DNA from: Geobacillus vulcani PSS1
GTDB taxonomy: Bacteria; Bacillota; Bacilli; Bacillales; Anoxybacillaceae
Direction: 5' to 3'
NCBI RefSeq assembly: GCF_000733845.1
Contig: NZ_JPOI01000001.1
Coordinates: forward strand, 2,357,001 to 2,421,000
DNA: 64,000 nt
Positions 51,165 to 59,729 of this stretch are shown here, in pieces. Position 1 is the first letter of the stretch. Each line of letters opens with the position of its first letter. Position numbers and translations under genes: made by a program. Below the pieces are notes generated by a model. It did not search any database, was not told the DNA's origin, and saw only the letters and a list, made by a program, of their open reading frames with translations.

Positions 51165-52427
51165 GTGTTTCATTTCCTTATGAAAGATGTGCTTGGTTCA
51201 CCGGCCATTCTAGTGGGATTGTTTGCCTTAATCGGTTTGTTGCTGCAAAGAAAGAGTTTTCCAGAGATCGTTTCAGGCACATTAAAGACTGTCATGGGAT
51301 TTATCATTCTTGGCGGCGGGGCCAATATTTTAATCGGTTCGTTGAATATTTTTGGGAGAATGTTCGAAAAAGCTTTTCATATTAAGGGGGTCATTCCAAA
51401 TAATGAGGCGATTGTAGCCATTGCCCAACAAACATTTGGAAAAGAAACAGCGCTGATCATGTTATTTGGAATGATAGTGAACATCTTGATTGCGCGATTG
51501 ACCCCTTTTAAATACATTTTCTTGACAGGGCATCATACGTTATTTATGGCGTGTTTAATTTCTGCTGTTTTTGCGACGGGTGGAGTAACAGGAGTTCCGC
51601 TTGTGGTCATCGGTTCTATTATTTTGGGAAGTTTGATGGTGTTGATGCCCGCCATTTTGCAGCCATACATGCGCCAAGTGACCGGAACGGATCAGATCGC
51701 GTTAGGGCATTTCGGTTCGCTCGGCTATTTTACATCAGCATGGATCGGGAAGCGATTTGGAAACAAGACCCAATCTACTGAAGATATTAAAGTGCCAAAG
51801 TCATTGGGGTTTCTTCGTGATACATCGGTGGCCATGTCGTTGACCATGGTGCTATTATTCTTTATTGTTGCGCCGTTTGCCGGAAAAACGTTTATCGAGA
51901 AGGAGTTAAGCGGCGGTGTCAATTTTCTTGTCTTCTCTCTTATGCAAGGGATCACGTTTGCTGCAGGAGTATATGTCGTACTAGCAGGGGTGCGGATGCT
52001 TATTGCTGAAATTGTTCCGGCATTCAAAGGAATTGCGGATAAGGTTGTACAAGATGCGAAACCAGCTCTTGATTGCCCAGCAGTCTTTCCATATGCCCCG
52101 AATGCCGTTATTGTTGGATTTTTGTCGAGTTTTGCAGCAGGGATTCTTTCGATGTTTATTTTGCCGCTCGTTGGGTTAAAGGTCATCGTTCCAGGGTTAA
52201 TTCCGCACTTTTTCACGGGAGCCGCTGCCGGTGTATTCGGCAACGCTACAGGCGGTAGGCGGGGAGCAGTGCTGGGTGCGTTTGCTAACGGCATTTTGAT
52301 TTCCTTTTTGCCGGCACTTTTGCTTCCAGTACTTGGATCGCTTGGGTTTGAAGGGACGACGTTCGGGGATTCGGATTTTGGGATTGTAGGGATTTTGTTA
52401 GGGTATTTGATAAAGTGGCTTTCATAA
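51165..52427 (+). CDS. ulaA: PTS ascorbate-type EIIC permease
   Basis: This protein of about 420 residues has 10-12 membrane segments and the UlaA/SgaT signature: ILGGGANILIGSL near residues 45-57, ARLTPFKYIFLTGHHTLFMA near 110-129 and GNATGGRRGAVLGAF near 365-379. I chose the GTG at 51165, 6 bases after GGGGGAG; the open frame extends to 51027 but that part is unlike the family, and an ATG at 51180 is a further option. The catabolic genes ulaDEF do not follow, so uptake may feed another route. Confidence 0.87.
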   Translation: MFHFLMKDVLGSPAILVGLFALIGLLLQRKSFPEIVSGTLKTVMGFIILGGGANILIGSLNIFGRMFEKAFHIKGVIPNNEAIVAIAQQTFGKETALIMLFGMIVNILIARLTPFKYIFLTGHHTLFMACLISAVFATGGVTGVPLVVIGSIILGSLMVLMPAILQPYMRQVTGTDQIALGHFGSLGYFTSAWIGKRFGNKTQSTEDIKVPKSLGFLRDTSVAMSLTMVLLFFIVAPFAGKTFIEKELSGGVNFLVFSLMQGITFAAGVYVVLAGVRMLIAEIVPAFKGIADKVVQDAKPALDCPAVFPYAPNAVIVGFLSSFAAGILSMFILPLVGLKVIVPGLIPHFFTGAAAGVFGNATGGRRGAVLGAFANGILISFLPALLLPVLGSLGFEGTTFGDSDFGIVGILLGYLIKWLS

Positions 52428-52540
52428 GTTAAAAACGGATATGCTGGATGCTTTCTCATTACAAAGGATTGTACTGGCCCTATTGGAGAGGAGATCGCAC
52501 GGCGAACTCTGGAGATGGCGGGACGTTGAGAGCAGTTTGC

Positions 52541-52565
52541 CCGGCGCAAGCGAGGCTTGCGCCGG
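52541..52565 (+). terminator. Perfect 11-bp hairpin downstream of ulaA
   Basis: CCGGCGCAAGC and GCTTGCGCCGG are perfect arms with a three-base loop. No T run follows. It lies 113 bp after ulaA in a gene-free stretch (52428-52765) that holds nothing else I recognise. Confidence 0.5.
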
Positions 52566-52765
52566 CACTGTGCGAAGGATTTTCATATCTTTAGATCGCC
52601 TTCAACCCTGCGAGTGTGAGGTTATTGTGGTTATTATAAAGAAAAAACATGTTTTCTCTACTGTAGCCTTATGGTGGGGTAGCGGGGTTTTTTCGAAAGA
52701 CGATGGACGGTGAAACGGGAAAAGTAGACCATGCATTTGGAAACAGTCGGGATGAAAGGAACTTG

Positions 52766-53347
52766 TTACTCCACCTTCTTCAGCAAATAAATCTCCTCTT
52801 CCACCCGCGCGATGCGGCCAAGTTGATAATCAAGACGCTGATGAATGAGGGAGATGTCTTCTTTGGTCGCCATGTTTCCGTGAATGTCGGCGACTTCGCC
52901 GCGAAGGTTGGCGATTTCATGGCGAATGCCGTCTTGAATGCTTCGTTGCTCGAGTTGATTGTCGCGGATCGCTTTGATCATCTCAGTATTTTCTTTTGTT
53001 TGCTCCTTTAGCCAGCGCAGTTCTTCTTCTTGTTTGTCCATTCGCTGTTCAAGCTGATCCATGCGCCGTTCGAGCTTGTCCACCTTTTGTTTCACCAGCT
53101 GGATTTCCTGTTTCATGGCGTCCATGTCTTTCTTCACGGTGTCCATGTCTTTCTTCATGATGTCCATGTCTTTTTTCATGATGTCCATGTCTTTTTTCAT
53201 GATGTCCATGTCTTTTTTCATGATGTCCATGTCTTTTTTCATGGCGTCCATGTTTTGCATGACCGTTTGCATGTCTTGTTTCATGACGGTCATGTCCTCG
53301 ACTAGGCCTTGGACAAGCACAGTCAATTGGCGTAAAAGCTCTTCCAT
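52766..53347 (-). CDS. Coiled-coil protein with heptad MDIMKKD repeats
   Basis: This 193-residue helical protein has about seven tandem heptads of MDIMKKD form (21 bp, residues about 34-82), a longer coiled coil (VDKLERRMDQLEQRMDKQEEEL) and a C-terminal part with one NMATKEDISLIHQRL unit, which matches the repeats of 45302-46075. The Met-rich core positions are unusual. AAAGGAG precedes the ATG. Function unknown; likely the third member of a repeat coiled-coil group in this window. Confidence 0.78.
   Translation of the reverse strand: MEELLRQLTVLVQGLVEDMTVMKQDMQTVMQNMDAMKKDMDIMKKDMDIMKKDMDIMKKDMDIMKKDMDTVKKDMDAMKQEIQLVKQKVDKLERRMDQLEQRMDKQEEELRWLKEQTKENTEMIKAIRDNQLEQRSIQDGIRHEIANLRGEVADIHGNMATKEDISLIHQRLDYQLGRIARVEEEIYLLKKVE
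53110..53252 (-). repeat. 21-bp tandem coding repeat array
   Basis: About seven 21 bp units coding MDIMKKD-like heptads lie head to tail; four are identical in protein. Likely length-polymorphic. Confidence 0.85.
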
Positions 53348-53589
53348 TGAGAAACTCCTTTCTGTGTAAGATTAGTGTTCATGAGGGGCGTTTCAACCAT
53401 GAAATGTGAGGAGTTGAAGATGTGGAAATGGGGGAGGAAACGCCTGCAAGCTCATTATATCATGGCTTGGCTAGGTCATCACTCCTAAATTATTGAGGAA
53501 AAGAAAAAGGATAAATAGGGGGTGTGTTGAATACGTCATTAGCAGAAGTTTTGGTAGTTTGAAGAAAATAGATTGATAGGAGAGGGAAC

Positions 53590-54747
53590 ATGAACGCATG
53601 GATCAAGGGGAGAAATACGGCGCTTATGTGTATGGCGTCCATCTTTTTATTTTCATGCAGCAATGCGGCTGATCGCGGCGTCGAGGAAGTGCTGGCGGCG
53701 CCAACCGAACTGACCGGGCAAACAATTGAGCATCCACCGTTGCCGAGTCCGATCGATAAGATGGCGATAGCGTCAGCCTCTGCCAAACAAGCGGCGCCGA
53801 ACCCGAACGAAGTGCGCATCACCATCAGCGCTGCGGGCGATGTGACGCTTGGGCGTGATGAAAACTACGGTTATGCGTATTCGTTTGATGAAGAAGTGAA
53901 AAAGCACGGATTGCGCTACTTTACGAAATACATTGAGCCGATCTTCAAGAAAGATGATTTTACGACCGTCAATTTGGAAACGACGCTGACGACCTCGACG
54001 CGGAAGGCAAGCAAGAAATTTCGTTTTCGCGGCCACCCGAGTTATGCGAAAATCTTAACCTATGGCGGCATTGATGCGGTCAATCTCGCGAACAACCATA
54101 CGTACGATTATTTGCAGCAGGGATACAAGGACACGATTGCCAGTTTAAAAAAGGAAAATATCGGTTATTTCGGTCGCACGCTCCGGCTGTTGAAAACGGT
54201 GAAAGGGGTCCAAATCGGGGCGCTCGGCTATGAAGGCTGGAGCAACACCAGCACGCTGCGCAAGCAAATCGCCAACGATATTCGCATGCTTCGGAAACAA
54301 GGAGCCGATCTCATCCTCGTTCATTTTCATTGGGGAGTGGAACGAAGCTATGTGCCAAACAGCACGCAAAAGGCGCTCGGCCGCTTTGCGATTGACAGCG
54401 GCGCCGATTTGGTCGTCGGCCATCATCCGCACGTCGTCCAGGGGATTGAAGAGTATAAAGGCAAATTCATCGTTTACAGCCTTGGCAATTTTATGTTTGG
54501 CGGAAACAAAAATCCGAGCGACAAAGATACGTTTGTCTTCCAACAAGTGTTTTCTTTTCAAAATGGCAAGCGGACGGCCAAAAAAGAAATCCGTGTCATC
54601 CCATTTCGCATTTCATCGGTGACGACAAGAAACAATTATCAGCCGATGCCGTTAACGGGAAAGGAAGCAGACCGGGTGAAACGGAAAATTGTCTCGCTGT
54701 CGGCGAAAATCAAAAAGCCGACTTGGACGGCGTACGAAGGGAAGTAA
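53590..54747 (+). CDS. CapA/PgsA-family lipoprotein (poly-gamma-glutamate capsule type)
   Basis: This 385-residue protein has a metallophosphatase-like fold of the CapA family. A signal peptide ends at FLFSC (lipobox Cys near 23). Motifs are GDVTLGR near residues 84-90, VNLETTLT near 119-126, LANNHTYDYL near 158-167, HFHWGVE near 238-244 and GHHPHVVQG near 277-285, then YSLGNFMFGG near 297-306. CapA proteins help make or export poly-gamma-glutamate, but no capBC genes are near, so another role at the cell surface is possible. GGAGAGGGAAC precedes the ATG. Confidence 0.85.
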   Translation: MNAWIKGRNTALMCMASIFLFSCSNAADRGVEEVLAAPTELTGQTIEHPPLPSPIDKMAIASASAKQAAPNPNEVRITISAAGDVTLGRDENYGYAYSFDEEVKKHGLRYFTKYIEPIFKKDDFTTVNLETTLTTSTRKASKKFRFRGHPSYAKILTYGGIDAVNLANNHTYDYLQQGYKDTIASLKKENIGYFGRTLRLLKTVKGVQIGALGYEGWSNTSTLRKQIANDIRMLRKQGADLILVHFHWGVERSYVPNSTQKALGRFAIDSGADLVVGHHPHVVQGIEEYKGKFIVYSLGNFMFGGNKNPSDKDTFVFQQVFSFQNGKRTAKKEIRVIPFRISSVTTRNNYQPMPLTGKEADRVKRKIVSLSAKIKKPTWTAYEGK

Positions 54748-54749
54748 AA

Positions 54750-54785
54750 AAAGGATGGCCCTTGTTTCGGCCATCCTTTCGATTT
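54750..54785. terminator. Bidirectional terminator between capA-like and sortase genes
   Basis: AAAGGATGGCC and GGCCATCCTTT form an 11 bp stem. The minus strand has TTTTTTT after it and the plus strand a weaker T-rich tail. Confidence 0.88.
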
Positions 54786-54793
54786 TCGCAAGG

Positions 54794-55387
54794 TTAAGAG
54801 CGTTCATTGATTAAGTTGGCGACGAGCACGTACCGCTGCGGAGCGGGGCCGACGTAGCGGAATGGATAACACGTGGAAACGGTGAGTGTCGCTTTCGGCT
54901 TTGGAACGATGACCGTCCGGTCGTCGGCATCGACGATGCGCACTTTGCGCACTTTATAGGTGAATGTGCCAGCGGACGTGCGGACGATCAAGAGATCGCC
55001 TTGGCCAACTTCGCCAAGACGGCGGAAGACCGTGTCGCGATGGCCAGAAAGCACGCAGTTGTCCGCCTCGCCTGGCAGGACACTGCCCGCGTAATGGCCG
55101 ACCCCTTTTTCCAACTCGTCTTCATCTGTACCGTGGTAAATCGGCAGGCTGGCGTTGAGCTTCGGAATGATGAGTTCGCCGATTTGTTCACCGATTTTTG
55201 GTTGTTTTGAGTAGAGAGGAGCCTGGCTTCGAATCGGCGCGGCGTCCACTGGTCGCTCTGTTTCAGCGGACAGCGGCTTGGCCGCTTCCAAGCCGCTTTT
55301 CCATTTCAGACCACTAACGCCGACCACGGCGATTCCCGCTGCGATCAAGCTTGCTCCAAAAAAGCGCACGAGCCGTTTCCCGTTCAT
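54794..55387 (-). CDS. srtD: Class D sortase
   Basis: This 197-residue transpeptidase cuts an LPXTA-type signal and links the protein to the cell wall. An N-terminal membrane anchor (about residues 8-28) is followed by the catalytic triad: His in LSGHRDT near 116, Cys in LTVSTCYPF near 170 and Arg in PQRYVLV near 184. The ATG directly follows the stop of the LPXTA protein gene, so enzyme and substrate are made from one mRNA. Confidence 0.9.
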   Translation of the reverse strand: MNGKRLVRFFGASLIAAGIAVVGVSGLKWKSGLEAAKPLSAETERPVDAAPIRSQAPLYSKQPKIGEQIGELIIPKLNASLPIYHGTDEDELEKGVGHYAGSVLPGEADNCVLSGHRDTVFRRLGEVGQGDLLIVRTSAGTFTYKVRKVRIVDADDRTVIVPKPKATLTVSTCYPFRYVGPAPQRYVLVANLINERS

Positions 55388-56701
55388 TTATTTCGCCTCG
55401 GCTCCTTGGCGGAAGCGGACAAGGAATGCACCGGCACCGATGAATGCCAAGCCAAACAGCATATAAGCGGCATACGGGGATGCCGTTTTCGGCAGTTTGG
55501 CTCCGGCTTCGGTCCGCTTCAGCGGTTTCGGCGTCGCCGGCTTCACTACTTTTTCGATTTTCGCTGCCTGGCCGCCTTGTTGTAAGTCTTTGCCGATTTC
55601 ATCGAATAGGTCAGAAGCAAACATCTCTTCGGTCACGACAAAATCAGCCAGTAGCTCGCCGTCAGTGCTGTAAATTTCAACAAGCAAATCGTAGCCGTTC
55701 GCTGATTCCATTGTCAGCAGCGTCGACAGGCTGAGCGGCTTTTTCTCGCCGTCTTTCGTCAAATAAAACTTTGCTTCCAGCTGGAATGTGGAAAGCAGAT
55801 CGGTCCATACATCGGCGATCTCAGCGATTTGCGTTGGCGATAGCTCCGTCACGCTGGTGAAATCGTACGCCCCGATCGCCTCAAGCCGTTGGCCGATTTC
55901 TTCCATTTTCTTGGCGAATTGCGGATCTTCCATATTCAGTGATTCAAAATGGGTATAGAGCTTTTCCAACTCTGCGTCCGTCAAACCGAGCTCGTCCAAA
56001 TCCGGAAGCAAGTAGTCGATGACGGCCTCCGACAGTTCCTCGACCGTCGCATAATGGTCAAGCGAATCGCCGTTTTTAGACAGCAGTTTTTCCAACTGCG
56101 TCTTCGTCATGCCAATTTCTTGCAAAAATTCGTTTAATGTTTCCTCGGTCAACGGCGTCAAATTTTGATAATAATCGACAATATCCTTCAGCTCGCCGAT
56201 CGAGTGGTAATCGGCCAACGATTCGCCGTGCCGATCAAGAAGAGCGATGAGCTCTTCCTTTGTCATTCCGCGTTCGTTTAGAAAGGCGGCTAGCGTTTCA
56301 TCAGTGATCGGAACGGAGTAATTTTTAAACAGTTCGATATATTCTTCGAGATCATTGTAAAATAAAAACACATCGGTAATGGCCTGTGCCTCTTCCATTT
56401 CTCCATTGTCGATAAGCATTTGTCGAAGCTGTTGTTCGGTCAATCCGTGTTTGGCGAGCAACTGAGCTAAATTTTCTTCCGTGAGCGGCTCGCCGAGTTC
56501 GCGGCGTAATTCGTCCACGCTGTCAAACTCATCGAGCGAATAGCCTTCATAGTCCAAATAATTTTCCAGCTCTTCGACTGTGATCCCGGCTTCATTTAAA
56601 TACTGCTCTAAAGCTGGATCGTTGCGTTCAATGGCGAACGCTGAAGCTGGCCATACAGTGGCTATGGATGCGGCCAAGGCAAAAGGAACGATGTTTTTCA
56701 T
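55388..56701 (-). CDS. Processed acidic surface protein with LPKTA sorting signal
   Basis: This 437-residue secreted protein has a signal peptide (cleavage after AFA near residue 24), a strongly acidic body with at least four repeats of about 80 residues (ITVEELENYLDYEGYSLDEF-like; GMTKEELIALLDRHGESLADY near 148; GMTKTQLEKLLSKNGDSLDHY near 198), then the sorting signal LPKTA near 403, a hydrophobic segment and a basic tail. It matches the processed acidic surface protein family that pairs with class D sortase. The ACGGAGGTC ribosome site precedes the ATG. Function in the wall is unknown. Confidence 0.88.
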   Translation of the reverse strand: MKNIVPFALAASIATVWPASAFAIERNDPALEQYLNEAGITVEELENYLDYEGYSLDEFDSVDELRRELGEPLTEENLAQLLAKHGLTEQQLRQMLIDNGEMEEAQAITDVFLFYNDLEEYIELFKNYSVPITDETLAAFLNERGMTKEELIALLDRHGESLADYHSIGELKDIVDYYQNLTPLTEETLNEFLQEIGMTKTQLEKLLSKNGDSLDHYATVEELSEAVIDYLLPDLDELGLTDAELEKLYTHFESLNMEDPQFAKKMEEIGQRLEAIGAYDFTSVTELSPTQIAEIADVWTDLLSTFQLEAKFYLTKDGEKKPLSLSTLLTMESANGYDLLVEIYSTDGELLADFVVTEEMFASDLFDEIGKDLQQGGQAAKIEKVVKPATPKPLKRTEAGAKLPKTASPYAAYMLFGLAFIGAGAFLVRFRQGAEAK

Positions 56702-56899
56702 GTCGTGACCTCCGTTTGTTTTTATATACGAATTCAGTATACAGGGACATGAAAAGGATGAAAATAGAGAAATATATGGAATTTTTTATATAGAAAAACC
56801 TTCCCGCTGGCATCTAATGTTTTCCATGTATGACTTTTTAGAGGCAACGTATGCTAACCGTTGAACGGGAGATGTCGAACAAAAGGAGGTGGAGGCACA

Positions 56900-57217
56900 A
56901 TGGACCGCTTATTCCGTTTGTTCCTTGTGCAGCGCGGCCGCGGGTTATGGAATCCATGGTTGCGGGTTGTTAGACGGCGAAGAAACAATAACGCTATCTG
57001 GACGCTCGTCAGCGTAAGTTTAGGAGCGGCGGCGGCCGCGATGTTGAGGGCGAGACAAGGGGGACGCATGGCGTCGATGACGCAAGGCCCGATGCGAAAC
57101 GTGATTCGCGGCTTCAACCGCTGGATGGGCCGGCGGATGGGAAGACAACGGTTTGCCACAGCAGAATTCGCCCAAGAAATGGCCTCTTGGCAGTCGGAAG
57201 ACGAGGAGAAAAAATAA
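56900..57217 (+). CDS. Small basic membrane protein of unknown function
   Basis: This 105-residue protein is rich in Arg (RLFRLFLVQRGRGLW, RWMGRRMGRQRF) with one hydrophobic segment (about residues 33-50) and a short acidic end. AAAAGGAGGTGGAGG, a near-perfect ribosome site, precedes the ATG at 56900. I do not recognise a family. It is divergent from the LPXTA gene and is followed by a terminator. Confidence 0.65.
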   Translation: MDRLFRLFLVQRGRGLWNPWLRVVRRRRNNNAIWTLVSVSLGAAAAAMLRARQGGRMASMTQGPMRNVIRGFNRWMGRRMGRQRFATAEFAQEMASWQSEDEEKK

Positions 57218-57243
57218 CGACGGTTGCCCCTTTGTTCAATCGA

Positions 57244-57277
57244 CCGGCAGTATGACACATGCCGGCTTTCTTTTTCG
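57244..57277 (+). terminator. Terminator after the small basic protein gene
   Basis: CCGGCA and TGCCGG form the stem, followed by CTTTCTTTTT. Confidence 0.75.
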
Positions 57278-58334
57278 CTTTAACATGTCCGATTTCGCTT
57301 TTTGCCTAGGAGGGTGGTGAAAAACGGCTGTTTCCCTTGAGCGATGGGGGGGAACGTGTGAAAAGCGATACCGATGCTACAGGGCTTTTCTACTTTGAGC
57401 AACGAGGCTGGTAAGCGGCATACTTCTTTAAATCACCGGGCTCCTAGGCATATTGGCGAAGTTGCGCTGTAGGGCGCTCTCGGCCACCACCTGGCCGAAC
57501 TATAGCGAAAAGCAAACATTGCTCTCAAGCCGGAAGCGAAGTTGTTTCGGCATTTGCCTGTTCTTTGTTTGTCTTGCCTGCAAAAGAATAGAAAGTGTAA
57601 AATAAAGGTGATTCTGCTTTCATCATGCGCGCTCATCTCCAGAGGCGATGGAGGTGATCGGCAGAACAGTCAGTCTTGCCGACAGGAGAGGCATACAGAT
57701 GATCGGGGGAATGATCGATCGCGTTCACCGAACTTCTAAACGTCTCCACAGCTTCAGACCACAGGTTGGCCGAACTCTCCAGCAACGCATCATTGCACTC
57801 TTCTTGACAACACGCGGCATATCCTCGTTTGCACGTAATTTCCGAAAGAAGTCTCCCGCTTCAAAAAACGTGAAGGGCACAGCTCTGGTAAGCAGGAGGG
57901 AGGCGGTTGTCGATTGGCCAACACCGTCCAATGTCTATGCATTGAACGAACAGCTTCGAAATGAAGGGAAATGGAAAGGAGGGCTTGAGTGCAGCGGGCC
58001 GCTCGGCAAGCAAGCACCGATCGATTAAAGCTCCCGCTGCTCAGCGAAACGCAGGTGGAGGGCCGTTTACGATCATTACACCGCATCATGCCATCGTCTC
58101 GGGAGAGAGAACCTTCGTCAGCTCTGTAGCTATCGCAATCCGCTTCTTGGGGTCGGATCGTCAATGCCCGTCTGTTGTTTTGCGGCCGCGCTTTTAGAAA
58201 ATTCCAAGCCCCATTGGGATTGGGTCGGCGTTCGTCAAACACGAAAGCCAAGAAGGCGGGTTAATATCATTGGCACTTCGTCCGAAACCATTCACGAGCA
58301 AATTTCGCTCGCCATCAAACAACCGTCTATGGAG
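57278..58334. other. About 1.1 kb without a supported gene
   Basis: Several short open frames on both strands lack ribosome sites and recognisable domains. A frame at 57648-58028 reads like protein in part, but the opposite strand is also partly open, so this may be a decayed gene or element. No terminal repeats were found. Confidence 0.4.
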
Positions 58335-58460
58335 GAGATTCACAGAAAGGGTTCATGGGCAACGGTTTGCCCTCCATCCGGGGATGAAAATCGTCGCTCA
58401 CCGGCTTGGAATTTTCACAAAAAAGAAAGCGGTTTCCAGTGGGATTTTCCCATTAGAAAT
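58335..58460 (+). repeat. Single ~73-bp dispersed repeat unit with a partial second copy
   Basis: TTCACAGAAAGGGTTCATGGG, then CAACGGTTTGCCCTCCAT and GGGGATGAAAATCG...GGAATTTTCACA follow the same order as the units at 18910-19165. Confidence 0.7.
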
Positions 58461-58534
58461 CGTCTGAGACAGAAAGAATTGATGCGAAATCGCCAGCTCT
58501 CAAGAAATGGCGAAAGGCAAGGGGAGGGGAAGAA

Positions 58535-59518
58535 ATGGCGTCTACGCTGGTGGAAACGATCGGGGAGGGGATGTACCGTGTTCCGATTCCCGTCCCGTTT
58601 CCGATGAAATATGTCTACTGTTACGTGTACCAGGAGGCAGACGGCTGGAGTATTGTGGACGTTGGGTTTCGCGATCGGGAGGCGATGCGCGCCTGGGAGT
58701 CAGCGTTTCGAGAGCTGGGAATAAAGCCTCGCCATGTTCGTGCCATTTATCTTACCCATTTTCATCCGGATCATTTTGGCCTGGCTGGATGGATGCAGCA
58801 GCAAACCGAGGCTCCTGTGTGGATCAGCGCGCCCGATTATCACATGGCAGAACGGGTCTGGGGGGAAGAAGGCATCCAAGCAGGCGAGGTGGCGGCTTTG
58901 TTTCGCCGCCATGGTGCGCCAGAGGAACTGACATCGGAAATGGAAAAAGAAATGTGGAAGCTGTCGATGCGTGTTAGTCCGCTCCCGGTGCTCACTGTCT
59001 TGGACGCTTCGGAAATTGTGCTTGGACAGCGGCGGTGGACGATTGTCCCGGTTCCAGGGCATAGCGATGGACTCATCAGTTTTTATCAGCCCGAATTGCG
59101 TCAATTGGTCGCGTCGGACCACGTGCTTGATCGCATTACCCCGAATATTGGCGTATGGCCGGGAGCCGACCCGAACCCGTTGCAGCAATATTTCGCTTCT
59201 TTGCGCAAAGTCGAGGAATTGGAAGTGGATATCGCTTGGCCTGCCCATGGCGCGGCCATCCACCAGTTTCGCGAGCGGGTCGGCGCTATTGCCCGCCACC
59301 ATGGACAGCGGTTGCAGGCCATAAAAGCGCTTGCGACGGCTCGGGTGACCGCCTACGACATCGCGTGGCACTTGTTTCACCATAAGCGATTGACTCCGAC
59401 CCAATGGCGATTGGCGATCGCCGAGACGCTCGCGCATTTGGAGTATTTAGTATCGACTGGAGAGTTGAAAAAAGAAGAGCATCAGCACGTCGTCTTCTAT
59501 CAGCAACCCGTTCGCTGA
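58535..59518 (+). CDS. Metallo-beta-lactamase-fold hydrolase
   Basis: This 327-residue cytoplasmic protein has the zinc motif YLTHFHPDHFGLAGW near residues 73-87, further ligands in PVPGHSDGLISFY near 172-184 (His) and LVASDHVLD near 192-200 (Asp), and a C-terminal helical domain (about 240-320). This class includes glyoxalase II-like and acyl-CoA-like thioesterases; the substrate is not known. AGGGGAGGGGAAG precedes the ATG. It stands alone. Confidence 0.85.
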   Translation: MASTLVETIGEGMYRVPIPVPFPMKYVYCYVYQEADGWSIVDVGFRDREAMRAWESAFRELGIKPRHVRAIYLTHFHPDHFGLAGWMQQQTEAPVWISAPDYHMAERVWGEEGIQAGEVAALFRRHGAPEELTSEMEKEMWKLSMRVSPLPVLTVLDASEIVLGQRRWTIVPVPGHSDGLISFYQPELRQLVASDHVLDRITPNIGVWPGADPNPLQQYFASLRKVEELEVDIAWPAHGAAIHQFRERVGAIARHHGQRLQAIKALATARVTAYDIAWHLFHHKRLTPTQWRLAIAETLAHLEYLVSTGELKKEEHQHVVFYQQPVR

Positions 59519-59729
59519 CTTGGCTGGCGCTGTGATGAAGGACCCTTAAGAAGCAAACAGGCGAAATCCAGCAAGCGAGCGTCATGTCGGAAAGTGGACG
59601 GCAACAAGCGGCTAGGTTCATCGTTGTCTGTCGGTTTCAGGGAAAATATCCCTCTATGGCGCGATAGTGGTATATTGAGAACGTGTAGATTAGAAGATCA
59701 GGGAAGGGCCGAATGAGGAGATGAAACCG

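Noticed and set aside
57648..58028. Open frame of 126 codons as a gene
   Set aside because: No convincing ribosome site, no domain, and the opposite strand is also partly open; kept only as a possible remnant.
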